Shown here piece after piece: positions 49,639 to 59,300 of a stretch of 60,979 nucleotides of DNA. This DNA is from a filamentous cyanobacterium CCP3 (GTDB lineage Bacteria; Cyanobacteriota; Cyanobacteriia; Phormidesmidales; Phormidesmidaceae): NCBI GenBank assembly GCA_003022385.1, contig PYGV01000006.1:1-60979 (forward strand), read 5' to 3'. The notes beneath the pieces are model-generated. The model was not told the origin of the DNA. It ran no database searches and saw only the letters and a list, made by a program, of their open reading frames with translations. Numbering within the stretch: position 1 is the first letter of the stretch; each line of letters begins with the position of its first letter. A program made the translations under genes and the position numbers.

Positions 49639-52041
49639 ATGTTGTCGAAGCTCTACCGCTGGCCGCGTAGAACAGCGCTCTGGTTTGGCATCCTGGCCTT
49701 TGCTATGGCCTGTACGGCGGGCACACTCGGCCGTCTACCCACGGCCAAGTCCGAGCAGCCCGATCTAAGCGTGGGCGTTATTAGCCCCGAAGTTGTCGTG
49801 GTTTCGATGCGCGAGGGCGAGGTTACCCACGCCCGGCAGGTCCCCTACGAGGCCGAACCCCAGGACCGCTTAGAAACCTCGGGCAGCGACACCTGGGTGA
49901 TTCGGCGGGGGCAGACCCTCGGTACGCTGGTGGGCCCCAACCAGGATATTCTCTATGGGTTCGATCGCTACACCGAAACACCCTTCAACGCCAATCGCGC
50001 CGGTCAGTCCAGCAGCTACCGCATTCAATCTAAAAACGACGCCAGCTACCGACAGCCTGCGACCCCCGCTGAAGTCTATCGCAAAAGCAAGCCAATAGAT
50101 CTCGCTCGCATTTCGCGGGGGGGCGATCTGCGCTGGGCCATGGAGCATCGCTTTTATCTGCGGCTGCCTACTCCCCTGACGCCAGGAAAAACCTACACCA
50201 TTGAGCTAACGGGCCAAGAGCAGCCACCGCTTACCCTCACCTACCAGCCCGATCGCCAGACCAGCGAAGCGGTGCACATATCTGCGGTCGGCTTTCGCCC
50301 CGACGACCCGGTGAAAGTCGGCTTTTTGTCGACCTGGATGGGCACGGGGGGTGGGCTTAGTTACCCAGAGGGGCTGTCGTTTCAGGTGATTGACGAGGCC
50401 AGCCAGCGAACCGTCTTTACCGGGCAGGCGAAGCGCCGCTACCGCGACGGCGATAGTGAGGACGCCCGCGATCGCACCTACACCCTCGCCGATGTTGACC
50501 AGCTCGACTTTAGCAACCTCGATCGGCCCGGCCGCTACCGCCTCTGCGTCGATACCGTCGGCTGCTCTACCCCGTTTGCGATCGCGGACGATGCCTGGCA
50601 GCAGGCCTTTAACCTGGCCGCGAGGGGGTTTTATCACCAGCGCAGCGGCATTGAGCTAGGACCTCCCTATACCGATGTGGTGCGCCCCCGGCCTTTTCAT
50701 CCCGACGATGGGGTGATTGTGTACCAGTCAAGCGCAGGGCTGGTGAACACGGGCAACGGCCTCAACGCCCAGGGCACGGACGAAGGCAACTTTGCCAACC
50801 TGGTGCAGGGCAGAACCAATACGACCGTGGCCAACGCCTGGGGCGGCTACTTCGATGCGGGCGACTGGGACCGCCGAGTGCAGCACCTGGATATCGCTCG
50901 CTGGCTGCTAGAGCTGCTGGAGCTTTTCCCTGAGCCGATGGAGCTGGCGCTCAATATTCCAGAATCCGATAACGACCGGCCCGATCTGCTCGACGAAGTG
51001 CTGTGGGGGGTCGACTTCTTCCGCCGCCTGCAAACCCCCGAAGGCGGCGTTCGCGGCGGCATTGAGTCGGCGAACCATCCCCGTCGGGGCGAGACCAGCT
51101 GGCAGGAGACGCTGCCGATTATGGCCTATGCCCCCGACCCCTGGAGCAGCTACATTTACGCTGGAGTCGCCGCCCGCACCGCCCTAGTCATGGGCACCTA
51201 CGCCCCCGACCAGGTGCAGGGCTACCGCGACAGCGCCCTGGCAGCGATGAACTGGGCCGAAGCCCGTCACAGCGAAGGCATTGAAGCCCTCGACTGGGCC
51301 CAGCACAGAATTGAGGCCGATCGCGCCCTGGCGGCCCTGGAGATCTACCGACTGACGGGCGATCGCGCCTGGCACGATCGCTTTGTCGCAGCCCAGTCGG
51401 CCCTTCCCGCCGAGGCCCGCGAGGACTACCGCGTTGCCAATCCGCAGCGAGAAATTGCCTTCCTCTATGGCCGCATGCCCGCTGAGCAGGTCGATGTCGA
51501 CCGGCAGGCCGAGCTGCGAGCGTCACTGCTGGCCGAAGCCGATGCCGCCGTAGGAACCGGTCAGACGACCGCCTTTGGCTGGACAAAGCTGATTCCCTCG
51601 ACCCCTGTGGGCTGGGGCGATGGGCTGGGCTCACCCAAGGCCCGTACCCTGCTGCGAGCCCATGCGCTAACAGGTAGCGATCGCTACCTTGAGGCCGCCC
51701 TACTAGCCTGCCAGTTCTCCGCCGGAGCTAACCCCGACAACATGACCTACACCACTGGCCTTGGCCCCAAATCGCCCCAGAACCCGCTGATTGTCGATCA
51801 GCGCATCACTGGCGACCTGCTGCCGGGCATCACGCTGTATGGCCCCATCGACACCGGCCTGTATGGCGACCAGTGGTTCTTTGATGTGCTCGAATCGGTG
51901 GCGGTCCCTCCGGCCCGCGAGTGGCCCTCTATTGAGACCTACTTTGATATCTACTTTGTGCCCAATATCAACGAATTCACCGTTATGCAGAGCATGGCCG
52001 ATGCCGCCTACGCCTGGGGCTATCTGACCGGGCGAGGGTAA
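49639..52041 (+). CDS. Glycoside hydrolase family 9 protein (cellulase-like)
   Basis: 800 residues. The N-terminal membrane/signal segment is TALWFGILAFAMACTAGTLG (about 12-31), with a possible but weak lipobox at AMAC. An Ig-like CelD_N domain lies at about 205-315 (VHISAVGFRPDDPVKVGFLS). The GH9 (alpha/alpha)6 catalytic domain spans about 330-800, with the nucleophile/base motif YFDAGDWDRR (Asp406, Asp409) and the proton-donor Glu779 in PNINEFTVM. The upstream 150-residue region contains EVVVVSMREGEV and is of unknown role. It is an inverting endo- or exo-beta-1,4-glucanase by family. Uncommon in cyanobacteria; cellulose or matrix remodelling is inferred. GGGGGT precedes the ATG. 11-bp repeats lie upstream. 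Confidence 0.88.
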   Translation: MLSKLYRWPRRTALWFGILAFAMACTAGTLGRLPTAKSEQPDLSVGVISPEVVVVSMREGEVTHARQVPYEAEPQDRLETSGSDTWVIRRGQTLGTLVGPNQDILYGFDRYTETPFNANRAGQSSSYRIQSKNDASYRQPATPAEVYRKSKPIDLARISRGGDLRWAMEHRFYLRLPTPLTPGKTYTIELTGQEQPPLTLTYQPDRQTSEAVHISAVGFRPDDPVKVGFLSTWMGTGGGLSYPEGLSFQVIDEASQRTVFTGQAKRRYRDGDSEDARDRTYTLADVDQLDFSNLDRPGRYRLCVDTVGCSTPFAIADDAWQQAFNLAARGFYHQRSGIELGPPYTDVVRPRPFHPDDGVIVYQSSAGLVNTGNGLNAQGTDEGNFANLVQGRTNTTVANAWGGYFDAGDWDRRVQHLDIARWLLELLELFPEPMELALNIPESDNDRPDLLDEVLWGVDFFRRLQTPEGGVRGGIESANHPRRGETSWQETLPIMAYAPDPWSSYIYAGVAARTALVMGTYAPDQVQGYRDSALAAMNWAEARHSEGIEALDWAQHRIEADRALAALEIYRLTGDRAWHDRFVAAQSALPAEAREDYRVANPQREIAFLYGRMPAEQVDVDRQAELRASLLAEADAAVGTGQTTAFGWTKLIPSTPVGWGDGLGSPKARTLLRAHALTGSDRYLEAALLACQFSAGANPDNMTYTTGLGPKSPQNPLIVDQRITGDLLPGITLYGPIDTGLYGDQWFFDVLESVAVPPAREWPSIETYFDIYFVPNINEFTVMQSMADAAYAWGYLTGRG

Positions 52042-52052
52042 ATCGACAGCAC

Positions 52053-52120
52053 AAACCCCCGGTTTCTCGGCTAGCACGCCCGTCATACTAGTCGGGCAGC
52101 GACAGAGAAACCGGGGGTTT
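52053..52120. repeat. Perfect 16-bp inverted repeat (hairpin 1 of an island)
   Basis: Arms 52053-52068 and 52105-52120 (AAACCCCCGGTTTCTC and its complement) match 16 of 16. The inner part holds a smaller stem GCCCG/CGGGC. It begins 11 bp after the GH9 stop and could terminate it, but lacks a T run beyond TTT. Confidence 0.85.
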
Positions 52121-52178
52121 AACCCGACTATATTGAAGCCCTGAAAATTGAGGCTTTAGAACGCTGGTTCAGTATTTG

Positions 52179-52219
52179 CTGCCTCTCCTTCCAACGCTCT
52201 GCATTGGAAGGAGAGGCAG
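52179..52219. repeat. Perfect 16-bp inverted repeat (hairpin 2 of an island)
   Basis: Arms 52179-52194 and 52204-52219 (CTGCCTCTCCTTCCAA and its complement) with a nine-base loop. It is not related in sequence to hairpin 1. Confidence 0.88.
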
Positions 52220-52262
52220 AAGCCCTGCCTCCTAAGGATCGCGAATCAAATCATGTGGGATA

Positions 52263-52302
52263 GCCGCCCCGGCTGTCCAGGGTCAGGCAAGATGCCTGAC
52301 CC
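52263..52302. repeat. Two G/C-rich hairpins (third part of the island)
   Basis: AGCCG-CCC-CGGCT (52262-52274) and the perfect 10-bp stem GGGTCAGGCA/TGCCTGACCC (52280-52289 with 52293-52302). The second resembles a short interspersed repeat I recall from several cyanobacterial genomes. It ends 48 bp before the folE stop. Confidence 0.75.
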
Positions 52303-52350
52303 ACAAGAATTGCACCTTAAAAAATCCACGTTCCTAAGCCGGATACCGGA

Positions 52351-53058
52351 CTAGAAGAACGACGGCTGGTGACGAATCAGGCTGAGAAACTCTTCCCGCG
52401 TCTTCGAATCTTCCTGAAACACCCCCAGCATGGCGCTGGTCACCGTCCAGGAGCCGGGCTTTTGCACCCCGCGCATGACCATGCACATGTGGCTGGCTTC
52501 CACCACCACGGCTACACCCTTAGGGTCTAGAATTTCCTGCACGGCCTCAGCAATCTGGCGGTTGAGGCGCTCCTGCACCTGTAAACGGCGGGAGTACATC
52601 TCAACAATGCGGGCCAGCTTGCTCAGGCCCACCACCCGCTGATTGGGAATGTAGGCGACATGGGCACGCCCCATGAAGGGCAGCATGTGGTGCTCACAGA
52701 GGCTAAACAGATTGATGTCGCGCACCAGCACCATCTCGTTGTGGCCCTCGTCGAAGATAGCGCCGTTGACCAGCTCTTCTAGCGACTGCTGGTAGCCGCT
52801 GGTGAGAAACCGCATGGCCTCGGCGACCCGCTTCGGCGTTTTGAGCAGCCCCTCGCGCTCGGGGTCTTCGCCTACCGACAGCAGCATGGTGCGCACGGCG
52901 TCGGCCATGCCTTCGTGGCTGGTTTCGGGAATCGGGTACTGATCCGCATCGTCGCGGTAGCTGCGGGTGCGATCGGGGCGAACTTCAGGCTGGACGATTT
53001 TGGGACCGCCATTGGCGGCAATTTGGTCGTTAAGGCTGTTTGAGGATGCAATAGTCAT
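52351..53058 (-). CDS. folE: GTP cyclohydrolase I (zinc type)
   Basis: 235 residues. It converts GTP to dihydroneopterin triphosphate, the entry to folate and pterins. The N-terminal 45 residues are variable. The core has [13 protein letters not shown], the zinc site in [13 protein letters not shown] and [10 protein letters not shown] (Cys, His, Cys), and [22 protein letters not shown] with the GTP-binding Arg/Lys. Presence of both cysteines marks the zinc-dependent FolE1A type. It follows the SDR gene on the same strand after 80 bp, suggesting joint expression. Confidence 0.95.
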   Translation of the reverse strand: MTIASSNSLNDQIAANGGPKIVQPEVRPDRTRSYRDDADQYPIPETSHEGMADAVRTMLLSVGEDPEREGLLKTPKRVAEAMRFLTSGYQQSLEELVNGAIFDEGHNEMVLVRDINLFSLCEHHMLPFMGRAHVAYIPNQRVVGLSKLARIVEMYSRRLQVQERLNRQIAEAVQEILDPKGVAVVVEASHMCMVMRGVQKPGSWTVTSAMLGVFQEDSKTREEFLSLIRHQPSFF

Positions 53059-53138
53059 AGGGGTTCAAAACACGCTAAAGGTTCAACAGAAAAGAGGCCA
53101 CTCGCTGAGTTGGCCAGGCGCTACAGGGTAAAAACTTG

Positions 53139-53903
53139 CTACAGGGCTCCGCCAGCGGGCATCAGGGTGAGGTCTTCAATCACCGCTTGGGAGGGCAGGA
53201 GAATGGTGTGCAGAACGGTTTGCGCCACCACCTCCGGAGACAGCATGGACGATCGATCGAAGTCGGCTTGCACCGTGTCGGTATCCCAAATAGGCGTATT
53301 GACAGCGCCTGGGGAAACGGTAACCACGCGAATACCGTGGCTCCGTTCTTCGACCGCTAGCACCCGCGACAGCGCCACCAACGCAGCTTTGCTCACGCTG
53401 TAGGCTCCCCAGTCTGGGAAAGCAGACTTCGCGGCAACGGAGGAAATGTTGACAATCGTGCCGCCACCCCCGGCCCGCAGCGTTGGCAACACCGCCTGAA
53501 TGCACTGGAATACGCTGGTCAGGTTGAGGTCTATCACCCGCTGCCAGTCGGCCAGGGGCGTGGTGGCGATCGCTCCGGTGTAGCCCATGCCAGCGTTGTT
53601 GACCACGACGCTGAGGGAGCCAAAGTCGGCCAGCACCTCTGCTATACGGCCCTGCAAGCCCTCTGTGTGGGCCAGGTCAACGGCGTAAGCCTTGGCGACA
53701 ACACCGCAGGCGGCTAATTCCTCCTGCACCGGCTGGAGCGAGTCGAGGGAGCGGCTGATTAAAGCAACATCGTAGCCCGACCGGGCCAAAGCATGGGCGA
53801 TCGCGCGACCAATACCACGGCTGGCCCCGGTTACCAGGGCGCGACGCGGCAGGTCAGGAAACGTAGAAGTCTGCAATAGAAAATACCCATCAACAAAGAA
53901 CAT
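53139..53903 (-). CDS. Short-chain dehydrogenase/reductase, next to folE
   Basis: 254 residues from the ATG at 53903; a frame to 53987 adds 28 residues without homology. A classical SDR: dinucleotide motif TGASRGIG (25-32), NNAGMG (102-107), catalytic Ser154/155 in NISSVAAKS and Tyr168-x3-Lys172 in GAYSVSKAA. Arg51 and the RSLD region after beta-2 favour NADP(H) (inference). The substrate is unknown. Position immediately upstream of folE on the same strand raises the possibility of a pterin reductase of the sepiapterin-reductase kind, but fatty-acid-type SDRs look similar. Confidence 0.87.
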   Translation of the reverse strand: MFFVDGYFLLQTSTFPDLPRRALVTGASRGIGRAIAHALARSGYDVALISRSLDSLQPVQEELAACGVVAKAYAVDLAHTEGLQGRIAEVLADFGSLSVVVNNAGMGYTGAIATTPLADWQRVIDLNLTSVFQCIQAVLPTLRAGGGGTIVNISSVAAKSAFPDWGAYSVSKAALVALSRVLAVEERSHGIRVVTVSPGAVNTPIWDTDTVQADFDRSSMLSPEVVAQTVLHTILLPSQAVIEDLTLMPAGGAL

Positions 53904-54161
53904 GGGGGCGCTAGTAACCGGGGTCGCAAGCTGAAACAAGCCGCTCCAGCTCAGGGCTTCATCCGACCTCATTAACCATGTTAACAAATGTAAACCATTT
54001 ATTAACGTAGTTATAGCTGACCAGCGCTCGGGATTGTTCTACCCTAGCGCTAGCCTCAAACCGATACATGAATAGATGATTAACTCCTTGATCTTTACTA
54101 GTTCTGGAAATTGACGGGATATGGTTGCCGCAGCGCAGGACACAGATTGCCCCAGAATGCC

Positions 54162-55142
54162 CTAAGCAGCTTCAGCAAAGACACCTATCTGACGGTATTT
54201 TTGGTAGCGGAGCTGCTGCCGCGCGGCTGGAGTCAGCTGAGATAACTCGGCTAGCTGCTCGATAAGCGCCTGCTTAAGACTGTCTGCCGCCTCAATCGGG
54301 TGAGCGTGGGCGCCACCCACGGGTTCGCTCAGCAGCACATCTAAAAGGCCCAGCTGTTTTAGGTCCCAGGAGGTAATCTTGAGGGCTTCGGCGGCTTCTC
54401 CAGAGCGGGCGGCGTCTTTCCACAAAATGGCAGCGCAGGCTTCGGGACTGGCGACGGTGTACACCGAGTGCTCAAACATCATCAGGCGATCGCCCACCCC
54501 AATGCCCAGCGCCCCGCCCGAGCCGCCCTCGCCAATGATGGTGCAAACGATGGGGACCGAGAGGCCAAACATTTCGCGCAGGTTGTAGGCGATCGCCTCA
54601 CCCTGGCCCATTTCTTCGGCTTCGTAGCCGGGGTAGGCCCCTGGGGTATCAATAAACGTAATGATTGGCATAGAAAACCGATCGGCGTGGCGCATCAGCC
54701 GCATCGCTTTGCGGTAGCCCCCCGGCGAGGCCATACCAAAGTTGCGGGCCACGTTGTCTTTGGTGTCGCGCCCCTTTTGATGGCCCAAAATCACGACGGG
54801 GCGACCGTCCAATCGGGCCACGCCGCCCACGAGGGCCGGGTCGTCTTTGCCAGAGCCGCGATCGCCGTGCAGCTCTATCCACTCGTCGGTAATGGCCTGA
54901 ATGTAGTCGAGGGTGCTGGGGCGGCGGGGATGGCGCGCCACCTGCAGACGCTGAGCCGGCGTCAGGTTAGAGAAAATTTCCTGGCGCAGGTGAGTCGCAC
55001 GGGCCTCTAGCTGGCGCAGCTGAGCCGAGACATCGACATCGTTTTCCTCAGCCAGATCGCGAATTTGATCAATGCGGGCCTCCAGTTCAACCAGGGGCTT
55101 TTCAAACGACAGCAAAATCGACTTGCGCTCAGGTAGGGCCAT
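54162..55142 (-). CDS. accA: Acetyl-CoA carboxylase carboxyltransferase, alpha subunit
   Basis: 326 residues from the ATG at 55142 ([20 protein letters not shown]). With AccD it moves the carboxyl group from biotin to acetyl-CoA, making malonyl-CoA, the committed step to fatty acids and polyketides. Visible are the coiled N-terminus, [51 protein letters not shown] (key DTPGAYPG) and the oxyanion-forming [15 protein letters not shown]. Encoded downstream of the DUF6208-type gene and polyketide synthase on the same strand, 238 bp after the former. Confidence 0.97.
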   Translation of the reverse strand: MALPERKSILLSFEKPLVELEARIDQIRDLAEENDVDVSAQLRQLEARATHLRQEIFSNLTPAQRLQVARHPRRPSTLDYIQAITDEWIELHGDRGSGKDDPALVGGVARLDGRPVVILGHQKGRDTKDNVARNFGMASPGGYRKAMRLMRHADRFSMPIITFIDTPGAYPGYEAEEMGQGEAIAYNLREMFGLSVPIVCTIIGEGGSGGALGIGVGDRLMMFEHSVYTVASPEACAAILWKDAARSGEAAEALKITSWDLKQLGLLDVLLSEPVGGAHAHPIEAADSLKQALIEQLAELSQLTPAARQQLRYQKYRQIGVFAEAA

Positions 55143-55351
55143 AGCCAAGGGGGATACACAGATAGATACGAGGCAGCTTAACCAAGAATCTTCCAGCCGT
55201 CTGGAGGAGAATCCCGATCCATTCGCATCCTAGAATACCAAGCCAACGCCCCGATCGCCTAAACCCATCGCCTGGGGATGACCCTACCCAACCGGGGAAA
55301 AGCCTCCTGGCCAAACTCAAGCCCCCAGAAGAAACGCAATCACCTGACGCT

Positions 55352-55375
55352 TTTACACAGTAGTTTACACAGTAG
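55352..55375. repeat. Tandem 12-bp duplication after the DUF6208-type gene
   Basis: TTTACACAGTAG occurs twice head to tail (55352-55363, 55364-55375), five bases beyond the stop codon. The remaining gap to accA (55143-55351) shows no gene; a short imperfect stem GGCTT/AAGCC-type around 55290-55335 is the only structure seen. Confidence 0.7.
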
Positions 55376-55380
55376 ATAGA

Positions 55381-56328
55381 TCACTCGACGTTTGGGCCAG
55401 ATCGCAGGAACTTGACCAATGGGGCCGCCATACCCAGCATCTCTGGTGTTTTGGGATGGACTCGCAGAATGTAGACGCCCTGTTCGGTCATCGGAGCAGT
55501 GGTGTGGTGGTCTTGGGTGATGGGGTACCAGTCGTAGGGAAAACAGTCGCGGCTGTAGAGGCTGAAATAGAGGCGGTGGGTATCTAGCAGGTGGGCAGGC
55601 AGGTCAATGGTGAGCTGCTCGCCTCGATCTAGAGCCCCATAGAAAAAGTGGGTTTCGGGGTTGGGCACGGGCAAAAAAGTCGGTTTCACAAAGGAGCGGG
55701 GTAGCCACTGCATCCAGCGCAGCAGCGGGTAGACGTAGAAATTTAGCGCGCTAAATAGCAGACCCCGGCGGGCCGCCAGCCCGCGATAGAACTGGTTGAA
55801 GTCGGGCGGGGCCGATCGCGACTCCGAGGCTAGGGCGGGGGTGCCGTCTACGGCAATGGCGGGCAGCTGCACCGGGTCGCGCCAGTCGTAGTGGCGCAAC
55901 CCCACCAGGTAGCGCCCTGGGGGCAGGGTAATGGTGGCGGTATCTTGGTCGGGGGGCACCGTGAGCGAGCTGATGCTGGTCAGGGTTTTGTAGCCCTTGA
56001 GGGTGTAGATCACCGCCGTCCAGGTGGGGGCCGACTGCCAGAGCGATCGCACATCCAGCGTAATGGTGGACTGCACGGTGAAGGGGCCTGCGATCGCAAT
56101 CAGCGCGTGCAGGTTCCACCGCGCCCGACTCATGGTCCACAGCAGCTTGAGGGGCGACTTCAAAAAGTCTGCCGACACAATTTGCCAGTCAGCCTCAACC
56201 TTGGTGTCGGTGGGGTTGTAGTAGCGGCTGATCAGCGTCAGGGTAGCTTTCACCCCCCGCGAAAAGCCATAGGACAGTAGCCCTAGCGGAATTTCCCACA
56301 GTACGGCCAGCGGGCGGGTGAGGGTCAT
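55381..56328 (-). CDS. DUF6208-type protein coupled to the polyketide synthase
   Basis: 315 residues. The N-terminus starts MTLTRPLAVLWEIPLGLLSY, with an amphipathic/hydrophobic stretch, then YYNPTDTKVEADWQ and long beta-rich segments (TVPPDQDTATITLPPGRYLVGLRHYDWRD; key PPGRYLVGLRHYDWRD) and a second hydrophobic part at about 190-215 (LLFSALNFYVYPLLRWMQWL). Near the end are FFYGALDRGEQLTIDLP and DCFPYDWYPITQD. I believe this is the cyanobacterial family now called DUF6208 (recalled). No enzyme fold is evident. The ATG overlaps the polyketide synthase TGA (ATGA), so the two are translationally coupled and probably act in one pathway. Confidence 0.75.
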   Translation of the reverse strand: MTLTRPLAVLWEIPLGLLSYGFSRGVKATLTLISRYYNPTDTKVEADWQIVSADFLKSPLKLLWTMSRARWNLHALIAIAGPFTVQSTITLDVRSLWQSAPTWTAVIYTLKGYKTLTSISSLTVPPDQDTATITLPPGRYLVGLRHYDWRDPVQLPAIAVDGTPALASESRSAPPDFNQFYRGLAARRGLLFSALNFYVYPLLRWMQWLPRSFVKPTFLPVPNPETHFFYGALDRGEQLTIDLPAHLLDTHRLYFSLYSRDCFPYDWYPITQDHHTTAPMTEQGVYILRVHPKTPEMLGMAAPLVKFLRSGPNVE

Positions 56329-59300
56329 GGATGGTGCTCCGATAGGGGAATCGACGCCTGACCCTCGGGGGCAATGGCGGCGTGGATGATACGGGCTAAT
56401 CCCCCAGGGGTTTCCAGGGGTAAGTCATGCCCCCCGGCCAGGGATACCTGGCTCGCCTGGGGCAGATGCTCTTGCAGAAAGGCCAGATCTTCAGGCCGAT
56501 TGAACTGGCTATGCTGGCCAAATACTACCGTAGTGGGCCGCTGAATGCCCCGCAGAATTTGGCCGTAGCCCTGGCGATCGAGCAGACCGCCGCTGAGGCC
56601 CAGGGTCGTGCGGGTCTGCAACCGCGGATCGCTGCGCCAGATCACCCCTCCTTCTACTGGCTGGGTCAGGCGCCGAGCCATCGCCTCGGCCAGAGGCTGA
56701 CTCAGATAGGGCTTGAGGGCCAACAGTCGCTCGGTGGCCGCCGCCACTGAGGCCATCGCGGTCGGCTGAGGCGCATTGGCCAGGGCATTGAGGTGGGCCA
56801 CCAGCTGAGTAGCGGGGTCTAGAGATGGACCAGGGGCAAGTACCACCGGCTCTACCAGAACCAGTCGCTGCACTCGCTCAGGCCGTAGACTGGTCAACAC
56901 TGCCCCCAGCACCGCCCCCATCGAATGCCCCACCAGCACGACGGGGTCAGAGCTTAGAGTTGCAGTCAGGCTGTCGAGGTCGCCCAGAAAGTCGAGCAGC
57001 TGGTAGCCGCCGTCGGCGTGGGCTGAGCGACCGTGCCCTCTCAAGTCAGGGGCGATCGCATGGTAACCCTGGTCGGCCAGGGCCGTCGCCACCCCATCCC
57101 AGGCGGCTCCGTGCTCCAAAATGCCGTGGAGACAGAGCACTTTGAGTCCATCCTCCGGCCCCCAGTGGCACAGGTAATACGGTTGCTCCCGCAGCCAGAT
57201 CTTTTCCTCTCGCATGGCTCCCAGCGGCACATAGTGGGGAGATAGGGCAACTGACTCGGCCCGCACGGTTGCAGAGGGGGCCGGGGTCAACGTCTGTTCT
57301 TGAGGTAGGGGATAGTCAAACTGGGCCGCCAGGGCCTGACTGGTGGAGTTCAGCCGGTGGGGCAGCTGAATGCCCTGCCAGATCTTGGCCAGGTGGGCCT
57401 CAATGCGGCTGCGCTGACGAAAATTGGGGTCATCCACGGCCATAGACTGGGCGCTGACGCCGTCGGTCATGCGCCGTCCCTCGTAGGGGGTCAGCACCGC
57501 TGGATCGAAGGGCAGCTCCAGAAAGGCACACAGGTCGCGCATGGCTGGTTCTGGATCGACCACCAGATCTTCGTAGCGCAGGGTGTAGTGGCGATCGGCA
57601 TCCAGGGAACTGGCAAAGGTGCGAATGTTTTGGTTACAGGCCTGCCACACCTGTTCCGCCAGCTGGTAAGGAGCATCGGGCTCCAGGTCAAAGATTTTGT
57701 ACATGCGGTTGTGCACAAAAGACTCGATCACCGCGTAGGGATGGCGCACCAGATGGATGTATTTCGCTCCCTCAAACATCTGTTCGGCCCGCTCCAGGGT
57801 TTCCAGGCTGAGACTGTAGGTAGGGGATTTATCGACTAACAGCCGCCCCCCGGCCATTTGCTGGAGTTTGTCATACACCGCTGGCACCGTAGTCTGGTGC
57901 TGCCGCCATTCACTCAGCAAAGCGGCAGCCTGGTCGGCGTTCACCTGCAGAAGCTCCATCACCGCCCGCTGCAGACCCTCTTGCAGGTAGCTGTAGCCCA
58001 GGGCCGCTGCCTGGGCTTCTAATGTGTTAAAGGGCAGCAGGTGTAGCTCTGGAGGGCAGAACAACTGGGGATGGCCCGCCAGCATTACCCGCAGCAGGGT
58101 GGACCCCGACCGGGGAGCTGACAGCAAAAAGACCATCGGCGGGTTGCGGCGGGCGGGCAGTGGCTCCAGCGGAGCCGGGGCCTGCCAGGGGCTCTTGGGT
58201 AGATTTGCGTCTGCCTTTTCTGATAACCCTACCGCCGCTAAACCTGCGTCATGCCGATCGCTGACGGGTCGGTGCACCCGCACCAGCTCCCGAGCGATGT
58301 AGGCCGCCAGCGCCCCTACGGTGGGATGGGCCAGCACCTCGCGGGGGTAGAGCACCAGATCGAGATCTTGCTTGCACAGGGTCAGCAGTTCCATGGTCAT
58401 CAGCGAGTCGATGCCTAAATCCATCAGGGGCGCATCGACGGGAACTGCCTCCGACAGCCCCATTACTGTAGCTACCTGGGCTTGCAAGTAGGCTGTCACC
58501 GTGACGAGCCGCTCGGCCTCGGGCTGCGCCAAAATCTGCTCCAGGGATGGCGCGATCGCTTGCTGACCATCGGCCTGCTTGCCAACAGGTTCAATCGCCT
58601 GACGCTGTGGAGCCGACACTTCCTCACTAACAAACGCCGAGACGATCGCTGGCGGGCGATCGGTGGGCAGGTAGCGGAGCAATCGAGGCCAGTCTAGGCG
58701 GGCGATCGCCACTGTGGCGGGTGACTCTGTTGCTAACAGTCGCCCCAGCCACTGCCACGCCTCAGAGGCTTTCAGGGGCGGCATGCCGCGCTGAGTCAGA
58801 GCCGTCGCGCTCTGGTGGGCGGCCATACCGGCCCCCTGCCAGGGCCCCCAGTTGATGCTTAGAGCCGGTAGCCCTTGCTGGCGGCGGTACTGGGCCAGAG
58901 CATCCAGGCCCGCGTTGGCCGCCCCGTAGTTGCCCTGGCCAGGGGAACCCAGCACCGACGTAATTGACGAGAACAGCACAAACCAGTCCAAATCAAGGGT
59001 CTGGGTAAGCTGGTGCAGGTTCCAGGCCCCCTGCAGCTTGGCGGGCATGACCTGGTGGAACTGCTCGACCGATTGATTGGCCACAAAACCATTCGCCAAA
59101 ACGCCTGCTGCATGGAACACCCCGCGCAGGGGGGGCAACTGCTCTATGCGATCGAGCAGGGTGGCCAGGGCGGCGCGATCGCTCCCATCCACCGACTCCA
59201 CCCACACGCTGGCCCCGGCCTGCCGCAGCGGCTCCAGGCTTTTTTCTAGCTCGGCGCTGCTGCCCCGGCGGCCCGTGAGCACCAGATGGCGGGCACCCTG

